Below are positions 33,394 through 42,609 of a stretch of 64,000 nucleotides of DNA, in pieces. Origin of the DNA: Clostridiales bacterium (lineage in GTDB: Bacteria; Bacillota; Clostridia; Christensenellales; Aristaeellaceae); the NCBI GenBank assembly GCA_004556155.1, contig SFIM01000016.1, positions 36,507 to 100,506 of the forward strand, read 5' to 3'. The translations under genes and the position numbers were made by a program. The number at the start of each line of letters is the position of its first letter. Position 1 is the stretch's first letter. The notes beneath the pieces were generated by a model. The model had not been told where the DNA came from and ran no database searches. It was given only the letters and a program-made list of their open reading frames with translations.

Positions 33394-34290
33394 ATGGATC
33401 GAAAATTTATTCTTACCTGCGGTTCTACCGTAGATCTGCCGTATGATTACTGCCAGCAGCGTGAGATCCCCGTGATCTTTTACACCTACGTGCTGGACGG
33501 TGTGGAGCGCGAGGACGATATGGAGCGCAACCCCGGCATGCTGGAAAAGTTCTATCAAGCTATGCGTGAAGGCGCGATTCCCCAAACCTCGCAGATCAAT
33601 ACCGAGCGCTATATTGACTTTTTTACCGAGCAGCTCAAGCACGGCGATGTGCTGCATATCGCTTTCGGCTCGGGCATGTCGGCTTCGGTCAACAACGCTA
33701 TGAACGCCGCCCGTGAGCTGGATGGCAAGATCGATGGCCACCGCATGATGGTGGTGGATTCGCTGTGCTCCTGCGGCGGCTACGGCCTGCTGGTAGATCT
33801 GGTGGCCGATCTGCGCGATCAGGGCATGGGCATTGAGGAAGCCGCCGACTGGGCGGTGAAGAACTGCGGGCGCATTCATCATCAGTTCTTCTCCACGGAT
33901 CTGACCTACTTCCGCCGCAGCGGGCGCATGTCCGGCGCGACGGCCACCATCGCCACCATTTTGAATATCTGCCCCATCATGCGCCTGAACGACGAAGGCC
34001 GCATCATTGCCTACGATAAGGTGCGCGGCCGCGCCAACGCGGTCAAGGAGACCATCCGCGTGATGCGCAATCATGTGCAGGACGGCGTAAACTACAGCGG
34101 CAAGTGCCTGATCTGCCACAGCGACGATCCGGTGGATGGCGAGCGCGCACGGGCGGAAATCTGCGCGGAATTCCCCAAGGCCGATGTGCATCTGCTCAAA
34201 ATCGGCACCATCATCGGCGCGCACTGCGGCCCTGGCACGGTGGCGGTGTTCTTCTTGGGCGATCAGCGCACGCATGAAGATCCCAAGTAA
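33394..34290 (+). CDS. DegV family fatty-acid-binding protein
   Basis: A 298-residue protein of the DegV family (PF02645), which binds a fatty acid and may present it to the FakA kinase. Motifs include STVDLPYDYC (N-terminal DxxDLP-like region), GDVLHIAFGSGMSASVNNA and TDLTYFRRSGRMSGATA, the lipid-binding loop. ATG 33394 is preceded by GGAGG. No fakA-like gene lies nearby. The next gene starts six bases after its stop, so they share a transcript. Confidence 0.92.
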   Translation: MDRKFILTCGSTVDLPYDYCQQREIPVIFYTYVLDGVEREDDMERNPGMLEKFYQAMREGAIPQTSQINTERYIDFFTEQLKHGDVLHIAFGSGMSASVNNAMNAARELDGKIDGHRMMVVDSLCSCGGYGLLVDLVADLRDQGMGIEEAADWAVKNCGRIHHQFFSTDLTYFRRSGRMSGATATIATILNICPIMRLNDEGRIIAYDKVRGRANAVKETIRVMRNHVQDGVNYSGKCLICHSDDPVDGERARAEICAEFPKADVHLLKIGTIIGAHCGPGTVAVFFLGDQRTHEDPK

Positions 34291-34295
34291 AACGC

Positions 34296-34601
34296 ATGAC
34301 GGACGAGCGGCTGATCTATGAGATCCTGGCCGCGGTGAGCGAGATACCGCCCGGCCGCGTGGCCACCTACGGGCAGCTTGCCCGCCTGATCGGGCGGGAG
34401 AAAAACGCCCGCCTGGTGGGTCGTGTGCTGCGCGATGCCAGCCTGTATGGGGATTATCCCTGCCACCGGGTGGTCAACCACGCGGGGCGGCTGGCTCCCG
34501 GCTGGCCCGAGCAGGCCGAGCTGCTGCGCGACGAGGGCGTGCCCCTGCGGGATAATACCCATGCGGACATGCGCTTTCAGTGGCGGGAGGAAGATGAATA
34601 A
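34296..34601 (+). CDS. MGMT-family DNA-binding protein with intact PCHRV
   Basis: A 101-residue protein containing only the C-terminal domain of O6-methylguanine-DNA methyltransferase (PF01035). The helix-turn-helix EIPPGRVATYGQLARLIG and the active-site motif YPCHRVVNHAGRL are clear, and the Cys acceptor is present, unlike alkyltransferase-like proteins where it is Trp. The following G-x-x-Q/L part is short. It may repair alkylated bases or act as a damage-sensing DNA binder; both occur in the family. A terminator follows at 34608-34637. Confidence 0.85.
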   Translation: MTDERLIYEILAAVSEIPPGRVATYGQLARLIGREKNARLVGRVLRDASLYGDYPCHRVVNHAGRLAPGWPEQAELLRDEGVPLRDNTHADMRFQWREEDE

Positions 34602-34607
34602 ATAACG

Positions 34608-34637
34608 GGGCGGAGTGTGTAATTTCGCCCTGTTTTT
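34608..34637 (+). terminator. Terminator after the MGMT-like gene
   Basis: GGGCG/CGCCC stem with a 13-base loop, then TGTTTTT. Confidence 0.65.
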
Positions 34638-34660
34638 ATGCCCGTAAAATGCCTTTTGCA

Positions 34661-34689
34661 TTGACAAAAGCGCCCGTTCGTTCTATCAT
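34661..34689 (+). promoter_or_regulatory. Promoter of the cyclophilin gene
   Basis: TTGACA (34661-34666), 17-base spacer, TATCAT (34684-34689), about 50 bases before the start. Confidence 0.8.
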
Positions 34690-34743
34690 TTAATATGGAT
34701 AGAAGGCTATCCGTTAAACGATTAAAAATTGGAGGACACTGCC

Positions 34744-35268
34744 ATGCAGGATTATTTTCATCCCACGTTTGTAATCACCATGAAGGACGGCTCTGTGATG
34801 GAGGGCGAGCTGTATCCCGAGCACGCGCCCCAGTCCGTGGGCAACTTCATCTCCCTGGCCAACAGCGGCTTCTATGACGGGCTGATTTTCCATCGCGTCA
34901 TTCCGGATTTCATGATCCAGGGCGGCGATCCGCAGGGCACCGGCATGGGTGGCCCCGGCTATTCCATCCGCGGCGAGTTTGAGCGCAACGGCGTGGCAAA
35001 TCCCATCAAGCATACGCCGGGCGTGCTGTCCATGGCGCGCAGCATGCGCCCCAATTCCGCCGGCTCGCAGTTCTTTATCATGACCAGCGTATCCCCGCAT
35101 CTGGATGGCAGCTACGCCGCCTTTGGCCGCGTAACCAAGGGCCTGGAGCATGCCGACCGCATCCAGAACGTGCGCCGCGACCGCGCGGATAAGCCGCTGG
35201 AGCCGCAGGTGATCGCCTCTATCCGCGTGGATGCGCAGGGACGCGATTATCCGTTTGAAAAGCTGTAA
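34744..35268 (+). CDS. Cyclophilin-type peptidyl-prolyl isomerase
   Basis: A 174-residue cytoplasmic PPIase that catalyses cis-trans isomerisation at proline. The active-site Arg is in FHRVIPDFMIQGGDP, with Gln and Gly of the substrate cleft in the same stretch, and NSAGSQFFIMTSVSPHLDG is the second signature. YAAFGRV is the cyclophilin end motif. GGAGG at 34731 sets ATG 34744; the in-frame ATG 15 bases earlier overlaps this site. It has its own promoter. Confidence 0.93.
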   Translation: MQDYFHPTFVITMKDGSVMEGELYPEHAPQSVGNFISLANSGFYDGLIFHRVIPDFMIQGGDPQGTGMGGPGYSIRGEFERNGVANPIKHTPGVLSMARSMRPNSAGSQFFIMTSVSPHLDGSYAAFGRVTKGLEHADRIQNVRRDRADKPLEPQVIASIRVDAQGRDYPFEKL

Positions 35269-35344
35269 AACAGCCGCAGAGGGCTCGCTTGGGCGGGCTT
35301 CTCTGCGAAAATGACCCCCCAATCGCAGCATAGAGGAGCATTCC

Positions 35345-35596
35345 ATGGAACACACCACCCTGAGCGTGCAGATCGCCGGGCGCGATTACACCCTGACCAG
35401 CGCGGATTCGCCCGAGCATACCCAGCGCGTGGCCAGCCTGGTAGACCGCAAAATGCGCGAGCTGATGGCCGCAGGCATCATTAACCGCGAGGCTGCCGCC
35501 GTGATGGCCGCCCTGACACTGGCGGACGAGCTGATAAAATCGCAGGACGATAACACGCGTCTGCGCAGAAAGCTGGACGAAAGCACGCATGGCTGA
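35345..35596 (+). CDS. zapA: Cell division protein ZapA
   Basis: An 83-residue ZapA homologue that bundles FtsZ filaments at mid-cell. The N-terminal strand-rich head is VQIAGRDYTLTSADSPEHTQRVASLVD, and the rest is a coiled-coil helix (ALTLADELIKSQDDNTRLRRKLDE). Length matches short Bacillota ZapA. GAGGAGC lies upstream of ATG 35345. Its end overlaps the U32 peptidase gene by eight bases. Confidence 0.88.
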   Translation: MEHTTLSVQIAGRDYTLTSADSPEHTQRVASLVDRKMRELMAAGIINREAAAVMAALTLADELIKSQDDNTRLRRKLDESTHG

Positions 35597-37928
35597 GCAT
35601 ATTCCCGAATTGCTGGCTCCTGCCGGCAGCTATGAGGCGGCGATGGCCGCGCTGTGCAACGGCGCCGACGCCATCTATCTGGGCGCGGCGGCCTTTGGCG
35701 CGCGCGCATCCGCCGGGTTTTCGCAGCAGGAGCTCAAGCAGGTCATCGATTTATATCATTTTTATGGCCGCCGCGTGTATGTAACGGTCAACACGCTGGT
35801 GAAGCAGCGCGAATTGGACGGCGTGCGCGATACCCTGCGCATGCTGTCTGATTTGCGCGCCGACGCGGTGCTGGTGCAGGATCTGGGCGTGCTCAGCCTG
35901 ATTGCGCGCGAGTTTCCGCACCTGTGCGTGCATGCCAGCACGCAGATGGCATTGCATAACGCGGCGGGCGCACGCCTGGCGCGCTCTCTTGGCATGTGCC
36001 GCGTGGTGCTGGCGCGCGAGTGCACGCTGGACGCCATCCGCGCTGTGGCGGATACCGGGGTGGAAACCGAGGTGTTCGTCCATGGCGCGCAGTGCGTGTG
36101 CGTCAGCGGTCAGTGCAGGTACTCGGGGCTGATCGGCGGGCGCAGCGGAAACCGCGGGCGCTGCGCCCAGCCTTGCCGACTGCCCTATACCTGGCAGGGG
36201 GACACGCGCGCATGGCTGTCCCCGCGCGATCTGTGCCTGCGCGATCAGGTGAAGGCGCTGGCCGAGGCCGGGGTGTGCTCGCTTAAAATTGAAGGGCGGC
36301 TTAAACGACCCGAGTATGTGGCAGTCGTCACCCGCGCCTATCGCTGCGCGCTGGACGCGCTGCGCGCCGGGCGCTTTGCTCCCGCCGATGCGGCGGAGCG
36401 CGAGACGCTGTCGCAGGTATTTTCGCGTACGTTCTTTCCCGGCTATGCCTTTGGCGCGCGTGACGCGCAGGTGATGAACCCCCAGCGCGTATCCAGCGCG
36501 GGCGTGGACATCGGCACGGTGCAGCGCGTATCCCGCAAGGGCGATGTGTGGCTGGCGCAGGTGCAGCTGAGCAAAACGCTGCATAACGGCGACGGCCTGC
36601 AGCTGCGCGGCGCGAGGGAGCAGGATATCATCTACAGCGGCCCCGAAACGCCTGCCGGCAGCCTGGCGACCCTGCGGCTGCATCATCCTGCCCAGACGGG
36701 CGATGCGGCGGTGCGCATCGACGACGAGGCGCAGCTTTCCGCCGCGCGGGCCAGCTATCAGGCAAGCGCTCTGCCGCGCATCGCGTTTGACGCGCAGCTG
36801 ACGGCGCAGCCCGGCCAGCCCGCCGTGCTAACCGTGCAGGACGACCGCGCGCAGGCGACGGTCTCAGGCGAAATCGTTCAGAGCGCGCAGAACGCCCCGC
36901 TGGATGAGGACCGTGCCCGCCGCGCGCTGGGAAAAACGGGCGATACCGCCTACATCCTGCGCGATTTGACGGTGACGGGCGAGAATGCCTACCTGCCCGC
37001 TGCCGCGCTTAACGCCCTGCGGCGCGAGGCGCTGGCGCAGCTGCGCGAGGCAAGAATCGCCGCGCACAGGCTGCCCCCGGCGGGGCCGTATCAGCCTGCC
37101 CCTACGCTGCCCGCGCGGGAGAATGTGCCGCCGCAGCTGTTTGCCCAGGCAACCGATCCCGCCCTGTGCAGTGTGCTGCTGGAAAATGGCGCGGATCAGG
37201 TGATCTATGCGCCGCTGGATATTACCGAGCCTGCCTTTTCGCAGACGCTCTTTCAGCTGCCGGACGCGGCCTGGGTGGCGCTGCCTGTGCAGTTGACGGA
37301 TATGGAGCTGTCTCGCCTGACCGCGCAGATTGCGGCACATGGCTTGCGCGTATGCCTGGGCAGCGCAGGACAGCTGCCTGCCTGCCCGGCTCCGCTGATG
37401 GCGGGGGAGGGCGTGCCGGTGTGGAACGCTCTGGCCAGTGATTTGCTGCTTGCCCAGGGAGCGCAGTGGCAGACGCTGCCCCGCGAGCTGACGGCGCGCG
37501 AAATTGCCGAGCTATTGGAAAAGCGCCCTGCCGCGCAGCTCATCCTGCCTGTGTATGGCCGCGCGCGGCTGATGTATTTGAATCACTGCCCGGCGCGCAC
37601 AGCGCTGGGGCTTTCGGGCGAACGGCAAGGCTGCTGCCTATGCGCCCAGGGGCGCGGCTGCGCCGGCCAGGCGCTGACCGACCGCATGGGTGAGCGCTTC
37701 CCGCTGCTGCCCGTGCGCATGGACGCAGGATGCCTGGTGCAGCTGCTATCCTGCCAGGTGCGGTCGCTGTCCGCGCTGGCCAGTCCTAAGCTGCACTGGC
37801 TGCTGGATTTCACGCTGGAGGAGCCGGAGGAGGCGCTGCGCATCCTGCGCGCCTATCGCGCGCTGCGGGAGGGCGGGAGTGCCGAAATCCCCTGCTTTGC
37901 TGAGCGCTTTGACCGCGGCGTGGAGTAA
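35589..37928 (+). CDS. U32 family peptidase / collagenase-like protein with DUF3656
   Basis: A 779-residue protein with a U32 catalytic-like domain at the N-terminus: LLAPAGSYEAAMAALCNGADAIYLG, then the U32 signature ETEVFVHGAQCVCVSGQCRYSG with cysteines that bind an iron-sulfur cluster in RlhA/UbiU relatives, and GGRSGNRGRCAQPCRLPY. DUF3656 and a C-terminal Cys-containing region (LMYLNHCPARTALG) follow. Relatives include the 23S rRNA hydroxylase RlhA and true peptidases; both ends of the family are possible. It overlaps zapA, so the two are co-translated, as in many Clostridia. Confidence 0.9.
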   Translation: MAEHIPELLAPAGSYEAAMAALCNGADAIYLGAAAFGARASAGFSQQELKQVIDLYHFYGRRVYVTVNTLVKQRELDGVRDTLRMLSDLRADAVLVQDLGVLSLIAREFPHLCVHASTQMALHNAAGARLARSLGMCRVVLARECTLDAIRAVADTGVETEVFVHGAQCVCVSGQCRYSGLIGGRSGNRGRCAQPCRLPYTWQGDTRAWLSPRDLCLRDQVKALAEAGVCSLKIEGRLKRPEYVAVVTRAYRCALDALRAGRFAPADAAERETLSQVFSRTFFPGYAFGARDAQVMNPQRVSSAGVDIGTVQRVSRKGDVWLAQVQLSKTLHNGDGLQLRGAREQDIIYSGPETPAGSLATLRLHHPAQTGDAAVRIDDEAQLSAARASYQASALPRIAFDAQLTAQPGQPAVLTVQDDRAQATVSGEIVQSAQNAPLDEDRARRALGKTGDTAYILRDLTVTGENAYLPAAALNALRREALAQLREARIAAHRLPPAGPYQPAPTLPARENVPPQLFAQATDPALCSVLLENGADQVIYAPLDITEPAFSQTLFQLPDAAWVALPVQLTDMELSRLTAQIAAHGLRVCLGSAGQLPACPAPLMAGEGVPVWNALASDLLLAQGAQWQTLPRELTAREIAELLEKRPAAQLILPVYGRARLMYLNHCPARTALGLSGERQGCCLCAQGRGCAGQALTDRMGERFPLLPVRMDAGCLVQLLSCQVRSLSALASPKLHWLLDFTLEEPEEALRILRAYRALREGGSAEIPCFAERFDRGVE

Positions 37929-37996
37929 GCGCATGCAGGCGGCGCTGCCAAATGCTAACAGTTTGAAAACCTTTTTTGAATTTTTATCCAAAGCGC

Positions 37997-38025
37997 TTGC
38001 GCGGGCCCGCTGCGCCGCTTACACT
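37997..38025 (+). promoter_or_regulatory. Possible promoter upstream of mutS2
   Basis: TTGCGC (37997-38002), 17-base spacer, TACACT (38020-38025), about 20 bases before the ATG. Confidence 0.4.
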
Positions 38026-38045
38026 ATCCCAAGGAGGGGTGCTCC

Positions 38046-40406
38046 ATGATGAAGGAACGCACGCTGCGTGTGCTGGAATTTACCAAAATTCTGGACATGC
38101 TTGCGTCATTTGCCGTCACCGATATGGGCCGCGAGGCCTGCGAAAAGCTTACGCCGCTGTCTGACCTTGCGCAGGTGAACGAAGCGCTGGAGGAAACCGA
38201 GGAGGCGCAGGTGATCCTGACCTACCTGGGCGACAGCCCGCTGATCGGCTTTCCCGATGTGCGCCCTTACCTGACGCTGGCGGCCAAGGGCGCGGCGCTC
38301 AATCCAAAGGCGCTGCTGAGCGTGGCCGAGTGCCTGCGCGCATCCCGCGCCGCCCGCAGCGCCCTGGTGACCGACCGCGACAACACGCCGCGCATTACGG
38401 GGTTGGCCAGTCATTTGCAAACCTTCCGCCAATTGGAGGATGCGATCACCGGCGCGATCATCAGCGAGGAAGAACTGTCCGACCATGCCAGCCCGCAGCT
38501 GGCCGATATCCGCCGCCACATCAAGCAGTCCAACGAGCGCGTGCGTGAAAAGCTGAACAGCATGGTGCATGGAGCCAGCTTTTCCAAGTACCTGCAGGAA
38601 AGCATTGTCACTGTGCGCGACGGCCGCTACTGCATCCCCGTCAAGCAGGAATACCGGCAGTTTGTGCCCGGCCTGGTGCACGACCAGAGCAGCACGGGCG
38701 CGACGCTGTTTATCGAACCCATGGCGGTGGTGGAGCTGGGCAACGACCTGAAACAGTGGAAGGCCAAGGAGCGCGAGGAAATCGAGCGCATCCTGCTGGA
38801 GCTGTCCGGCCAGGTGGGCGCGCAGAGCGAGATGATCGAGGGCAACATCTATGTGCTCACGCGCCTGGATTTCATCTTTGCCAAGGGGCATCTGTCCCGC
38901 GAGATGAACGCTGTCCTGCCGCATATGAACGATCAGGGGCGCATCAAGCTGGTGCGCGTGCGGCATCCGCTGATTCCGAGCGAAAAGGTAGTGCCCTGCG
39001 ATCTGTGGCTGGGGCAGGATTTTACCACCCTGATTATCACCGGCCCCAACACCGGCGGCAAGACGGTCACGCTCAAGACGGTGGGGCTGCTGACGCTGAT
39101 GGCGCAGGCGGGTCTGCACGTGCCGGGCAATCTGGGCACCGAGCTGTCCATATTCGAGCAGGTGTACGCCGATATCGGCGACGAGCAGAGCATCGAGCAG
39201 TCGCTGTCCACCTTCTCTTCCCACATGACCAACATTGTGGAAATCATGAACGAGGTGACGCAGCGCGATCTGGTGCTGTTTGACGAGCTGGGCGCGGGCA
39301 CCGATCCCACCGAGGGCGCGGCGCTGGCGCAGACCATTCTGGATACCCTGCTCAAGCGCCAGGTGCGCACCGTGGCCACCACCCATTACAGCGAATTGAA
39401 AGCCTACGCCCTGTCCACCCCCGGCGTGGAAAACGCCAGCGTGGAGTTTGACGTGGCCACCCTGCGGCCTACCTACCGGTTGTCCATCGGCGTGCCGGGC
39501 AAGTCCAACGCCTTTGAAATCAGCCGCAAACTGGGCTTGAGCCAGGGCATCATCGACCGCGCTAAGGAGCTGCTGTCGGCCAACGATATCCGCTTTGAGG
39601 ATGTGATTGCCGGGGCGGAGTATCAGCGCCAGGTGGCGCAGCGCGAGCGCGAGGCTGCCGAGCAGGCACGGGCTGAGACCATCCGCCTGCGCAACGAGGC
39701 CGAAACCCTTTATCGGGAGATGGAGGAAAAGCAAAAGACCGCCGAGCGCAAGGCCAAGGAGGAAGGCCGCCGCATTGTGGAAAACGCCCGCCGCGAGGCT
39801 GAAAACGTCATCCAGGAGCTGAAACGCATGAAGAAGGAGGGCGCGGAGGGCCGCGAGGCCGAGATAAACGCCCTGCGCAAGCGCATGCAGAACAATCTGG
39901 ACGGCCTGAGCGAGGGGCTGCAGGGCGGCGCGTCGATGGCTCCTGCGCCCAAGGATCTGAACGTGGGCGACACGGTGGATATCCTGCACCTCAACACACG
40001 CGGCACGGTGCTGTCCAAGCCTGACGCCAAGGGCGATGTGCAATTGCAGGCCGGCATCATGAAGCTGAAGGCCAACCTGTCTCAGCTTCGCCTGGTGCAG
40101 GAAAAGAAACCCAAAAAGCAAAAATCCACCGTGCTGGTGCATTCCCAGGCCGCCAGCCGCACCGTGCGCATGGAATGCGACGTGCGCGGCATGACGCTGG
40201 ATGAAGCGCTGATCGAGGTGGAAAAATACCTGGACGAGGCCGTGATGGCTGGCATGAACGAGGTGTGCATCGTGCACGGCAAGGGCACCGGCGCGCTGCG
40301 CGCGGGCATCCAGCGGCATCTCAAATTCTACCCGCACGTCAAGTCCTTCCGCCTGGGTCAGTACGGCGAGGGCGAAAGCGGCGTCACCATTGTAACGCTG
40401 AATTAA
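38046..40406 (+). CDS. mutS2: Endonuclease MutS2
   Basis: A 786-residue protein that acts on branched DNA and on stalled, collided ribosomes (RqcU). The lever and ATPase regions carry Walker A GPNTGGKTVTLKTVG, Walker B LVLFDELGAGTDPTEGAALA and THYSELKAYAL. A long coiled coil and KOW-like region follow, and the Smr domain lies at the end (DVRGMTLDEALIEVEKYL, VHGKGTGALR). It lacks the mismatch-recognition domain of MutS. AAGGAGGGG sets ATG 38046. Probably first gene of the block through ispE. Confidence 0.95.
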   Translation: MMKERTLRVLEFTKILDMLASFAVTDMGREACEKLTPLSDLAQVNEALEETEEAQVILTYLGDSPLIGFPDVRPYLTLAAKGAALNPKALLSVAECLRASRAARSALVTDRDNTPRITGLASHLQTFRQLEDAITGAIISEEELSDHASPQLADIRRHIKQSNERVREKLNSMVHGASFSKYLQESIVTVRDGRYCIPVKQEYRQFVPGLVHDQSSTGATLFIEPMAVVELGNDLKQWKAKEREEIERILLELSGQVGAQSEMIEGNIYVLTRLDFIFAKGHLSREMNAVLPHMNDQGRIKLVRVRHPLIPSEKVVPCDLWLGQDFTTLIITGPNTGGKTVTLKTVGLLTLMAQAGLHVPGNLGTELSIFEQVYADIGDEQSIEQSLSTFSSHMTNIVEIMNEVTQRDLVLFDELGAGTDPTEGAALAQTILDTLLKRQVRTVATTHYSELKAYALSTPGVENASVEFDVATLRPTYRLSIGVPGKSNAFEISRKLGLSQGIIDRAKELLSANDIRFEDVIAGAEYQRQVAQREREAAEQARAETIRLRNEAETLYREMEEKQKTAERKAKEEGRRIVENARREAENVIQELKRMKKEGAEGREAEINALRKRMQNNLDGLSEGLQGGASMAPAPKDLNVGDTVDILHLNTRGTVLSKPDAKGDVQLQAGIMKLKANLSQLRLVQEKKPKKQKSTVLVHSQAASRTVRMECDVRGMTLDEALIEVEKYLDEAVMAGMNEVCIVHGKGTGALRAGIQRHLKFYPHVKSFRLGQYGEGESGVTIVTLN

Positions 40407-40417
40407 CGGAGGCAGCC

Positions 40418-41107
40418 ATGAAAGATAAAACGCTGATTATGATCGTGGATGACGATCCCAACATCGCTCAGCTGGTCAAGCTGTATCTGGAAAAGGACGG
40501 CTATGATACGGTTGCATACGGCCGCGGGGACGAGGCGCTGGCCGCCTTCAGGCAAAATCCCCCCAGCCTGATGATCCTGGATATCATGCTGCCGGGCATG
40601 GACGGCTGGCAGGTGTGCCGCGCCGTGCGGCAGATTTCGCAGATTCCCATCATCATGCTGACCGCTAAGGAGGAGACCTTTGACAAGGTGCTGGGGCTGG
40701 AGCTGGGCGCGGACGACTACATGACCAAGCCCTTTGAGGGCAAGGAGCTGCTGGCGCGCGTCAAGGCTGTGCTGCGCCGCTCCGCTCCTGCCAGCAATGA
40801 AAAGGATACCCTGTCTTTTCCGGGGCTGACGGTCAGCCTGGAAAAGTATGAGGTATACTATCAGGGCAAGCCTGTGGAAATGCCCCCCAAGGAGCTGGAG
40901 GTGCTCTACTTCCTGGCCTCCCACCAGAACCGCGTGTTCACCCGCGAGCAGCTGCTCGAGCAGGTGTGGGGCTTTGATTTCTTCGGCGACAGCCGCACGG
41001 TGGACGTGCATATCAAGCGCCTGCGCGAAAAGCTGCCCGACAGCGAGCAATACGGCTGGCAGATCCGCACGGTGTGGAGCGTCGGCTATAAATTCGAGGT
41101 AAAATGA
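40418..41107 (+). CDS. OmpR/PhoB-family response regulator
   Basis: A 229-residue regulator. The receiver domain has IMIVDDDPNIAQLVKLYL, the phosphoacceptor in LMILDIMLPGMDGWQVC and the Lys in GADDYMTKPFEG. The winged-helix output covers the second half, ending RTVWSVGYKFEVK. It is 12 bases after mutS2 with GGAGG upstream and overlaps the kinase gene by four bases (ATGA), the usual coupled pair. It is intact, in contrast to the decayed pair at 13.5-14.6 kb. The signal is unknown. Confidence 0.95.
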   Translation: MKDKTLIMIVDDDPNIAQLVKLYLEKDGYDTVAYGRGDEALAAFRQNPPSLMILDIMLPGMDGWQVCRAVRQISQIPIIMLTAKEETFDKVLGLELGADDYMTKPFEGKELLARVKAVLRRSAPASNEKDTLSFPGLTVSLEKYEVYYQGKPVEMPPKELEVLYFLASHQNRVFTREQLLEQVWGFDFFGDSRTVDVHIKRLREKLPDSEQYGWQIRTVWSVGYKFEVK

Positions 41108-42609
41108 AAAAGGTATTTCACGGCATGTTCGCCCGGCTGATGACCGTCATGCTGGCGGCCATTCTGGCGTGCGTGCTGGTGCTGTATTCGCTGTTCTATT
41201 TCACCATCCGCGCCGATCATATCGACGCGCGCATGAACGAGCTGAAGCGCCAGGCCTACGATATCGCCTACCTGGCCAGCCGGGTGCATAACAACAGCAT
41301 TGCGGAATCCTTCGGCTATAATTCCACCACCGAAAACTACATCAAGTGGAAGGCCAATTCGATCTATTCCGACTTCAACGCCTACAGCGTGGTGGTGGAC
41401 CGCACGGGCAAGACCACCCTGTACGCCACGCCCGAGCTGATGAAGGAGGAGGATATGATCTTCGATCAGCAAAAGATCGTATCCATCCTCAGCCGCGTGC
41501 TGCACGGGGAGGAGATCATCTTCCGCACCCAAAGCGGCGGCAAGCCCATGTTCACCGTGGCTGTGCCCTGGGCGGACAGGGGCACGGTGCTGGGCGCGGT
41601 GTTTATCCAGACCGCCGCGCAGACGGTATACGCCACCTATGCGGGCTTTGCGCTGCAGGTGTTCGCCGCGGCGCTGGTCACCTGCGCGCTGGCGGCGGTG
41701 TGCGTGTTCTTCACGACCCGGCAGATCATCGCGCCGCTGCGCGTGATGGCGCAGATGGCGGGCGAAATGGCGCAGGGCAAGTTTGACCGCCGCGTGCCCG
41801 TCAGCGGCAGCAGCGAAACGCGCGAGTTGGCGACGGCGTTCAACTCCATGGCCGCTCAGCTGGAGGCGCTGGAGCAGACGCGCCGCGACTTTGTGGCCAA
41901 CGTATCCCATGAGCTGCGCTCACCCATGACCAGCATGCAGGGCTTTTTGCAGGGCATGCTGGATGGCACTATCCCCGCCGGCGAGCAAAGGCAGTATATG
42001 CAGATCGTGCTGGATGAAACGCGCCGCCTGTCCAAGCTGGTGGGCAACCTGCTGAACCTCTCGCGCATGGAAAACAACAATACCGAGCTGGCCTATTCGG
42101 ATTTTGATTTGCACGAGTGCATTCGCCGCGTGATCATTGCCAACATGTCGCAGCTGGACGACAAGCACATGGATTTGCAGCTGTCTTTTGAAGATGAACC
42201 CATGTACGTCTACGCGGACGCTGATCAGATCGAGCAGGTGCTGGTTAATCTCCTGTCCAACGCTGTCAAGTATACCCCCGAGGGCGGGCATATCGCCATC
42301 GATACCGCGCAGGAGGGCAAGCTGACCCGCGTGGTTGTGCGCGACGACGGCCCGGGCGTAGCGCCCGAGGACGCGCCGTATATCTTCGATCGCTTCTACA
42401 AGGCCGATAAGGCCCACACCGTGGGCAAGGGCACGGGCCTGGGGCTGGCCATCTGCAAGCGCATTATGGACAAGCACGGCCAAAGCCTGCGCCTGCTGGA
42501 TACCAAGGAAGGCGCGGCCTTTGAATTTACCCTGGAAAGCGGGCGCGCCCCCGAGGCGCTGCCCCATGCGGAGGAGAAGGATGCTGATACGGGCAAACGC
42601 CAAGATTAA
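41104..42609 (+). CDS. Membrane histidine kinase of the OmpR-type pair
   Basis: A 501-residue sensor. Two transmembrane helices flank a periplasm-facing (extracellular) sensor of about 150 residues (residues 10-30 and 178-205), followed by HAMP, the DHp helix with the phosphorylated His in FVANVSHELRSPMTSMQ, N box QVLVNLLSNAVKYTPEGG, G1 DDGPGVAPED and G2 GTGLGLAICKR. All catalytic motifs are intact. The end overlaps ispE by about 30 bases. It resembles PhoR/WalK-like wall-stress kinases only in layout; no closer assignment is justified. Confidence 0.95.
   Translation: MKKVFHGMFARLMTVMLAAILACVLVLYSLFYFTIRADHIDARMNELKRQAYDIAYLASRVHNNSIAESFGYNSTTENYIKWKANSIYSDFNAYSVVVDRTGKTTLYATPELMKEEDMIFDQQKIVSILSRVLHGEEIIFRTQSGGKPMFTVAVPWADRGTVLGAVFIQTAAQTVYATYAGFALQVFAAALVTCALAAVCVFFTTRQIIAPLRVMAQMAGEMAQGKFDRRVPVSGSSETRELATAFNSMAAQLEALEQTRRDFVANVSHELRSPMTSMQGFLQGMLDGTIPAGEQRQYMQIVLDETRRLSKLVGNLLNLSRMENNNTELAYSDFDLHECIRRVIIANMSQLDDKHMDLQLSFEDEPMYVYADADQIEQVLVNLLSNAVKYTPEGGHIAIDTAQEGKLTRVVVRDDGPGVAPEDAPYIFDRFYKADKAHTVGKGTGLGLAICKRIMDKHGQSLRLLDTKEGAAFEFTLESGRAPEALPHAEEKDADTGKRQD

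Noticed and set aside
33136..34275. An N-terminal extension of the LysM gene on the minus strand through the DegV gene
   Set aside because: The extension is antisense to DegV and the real start (33135) has a strong ribosome site and the expected LysM N-terminus.
35275..35308. Hairpin CGCAGAG/CTCTGCG between cyclophilin and zapA as a terminator
   Set aside because: There is no T-run after the stem; it may be a mere hairpin and the genes may be co-transcribed.
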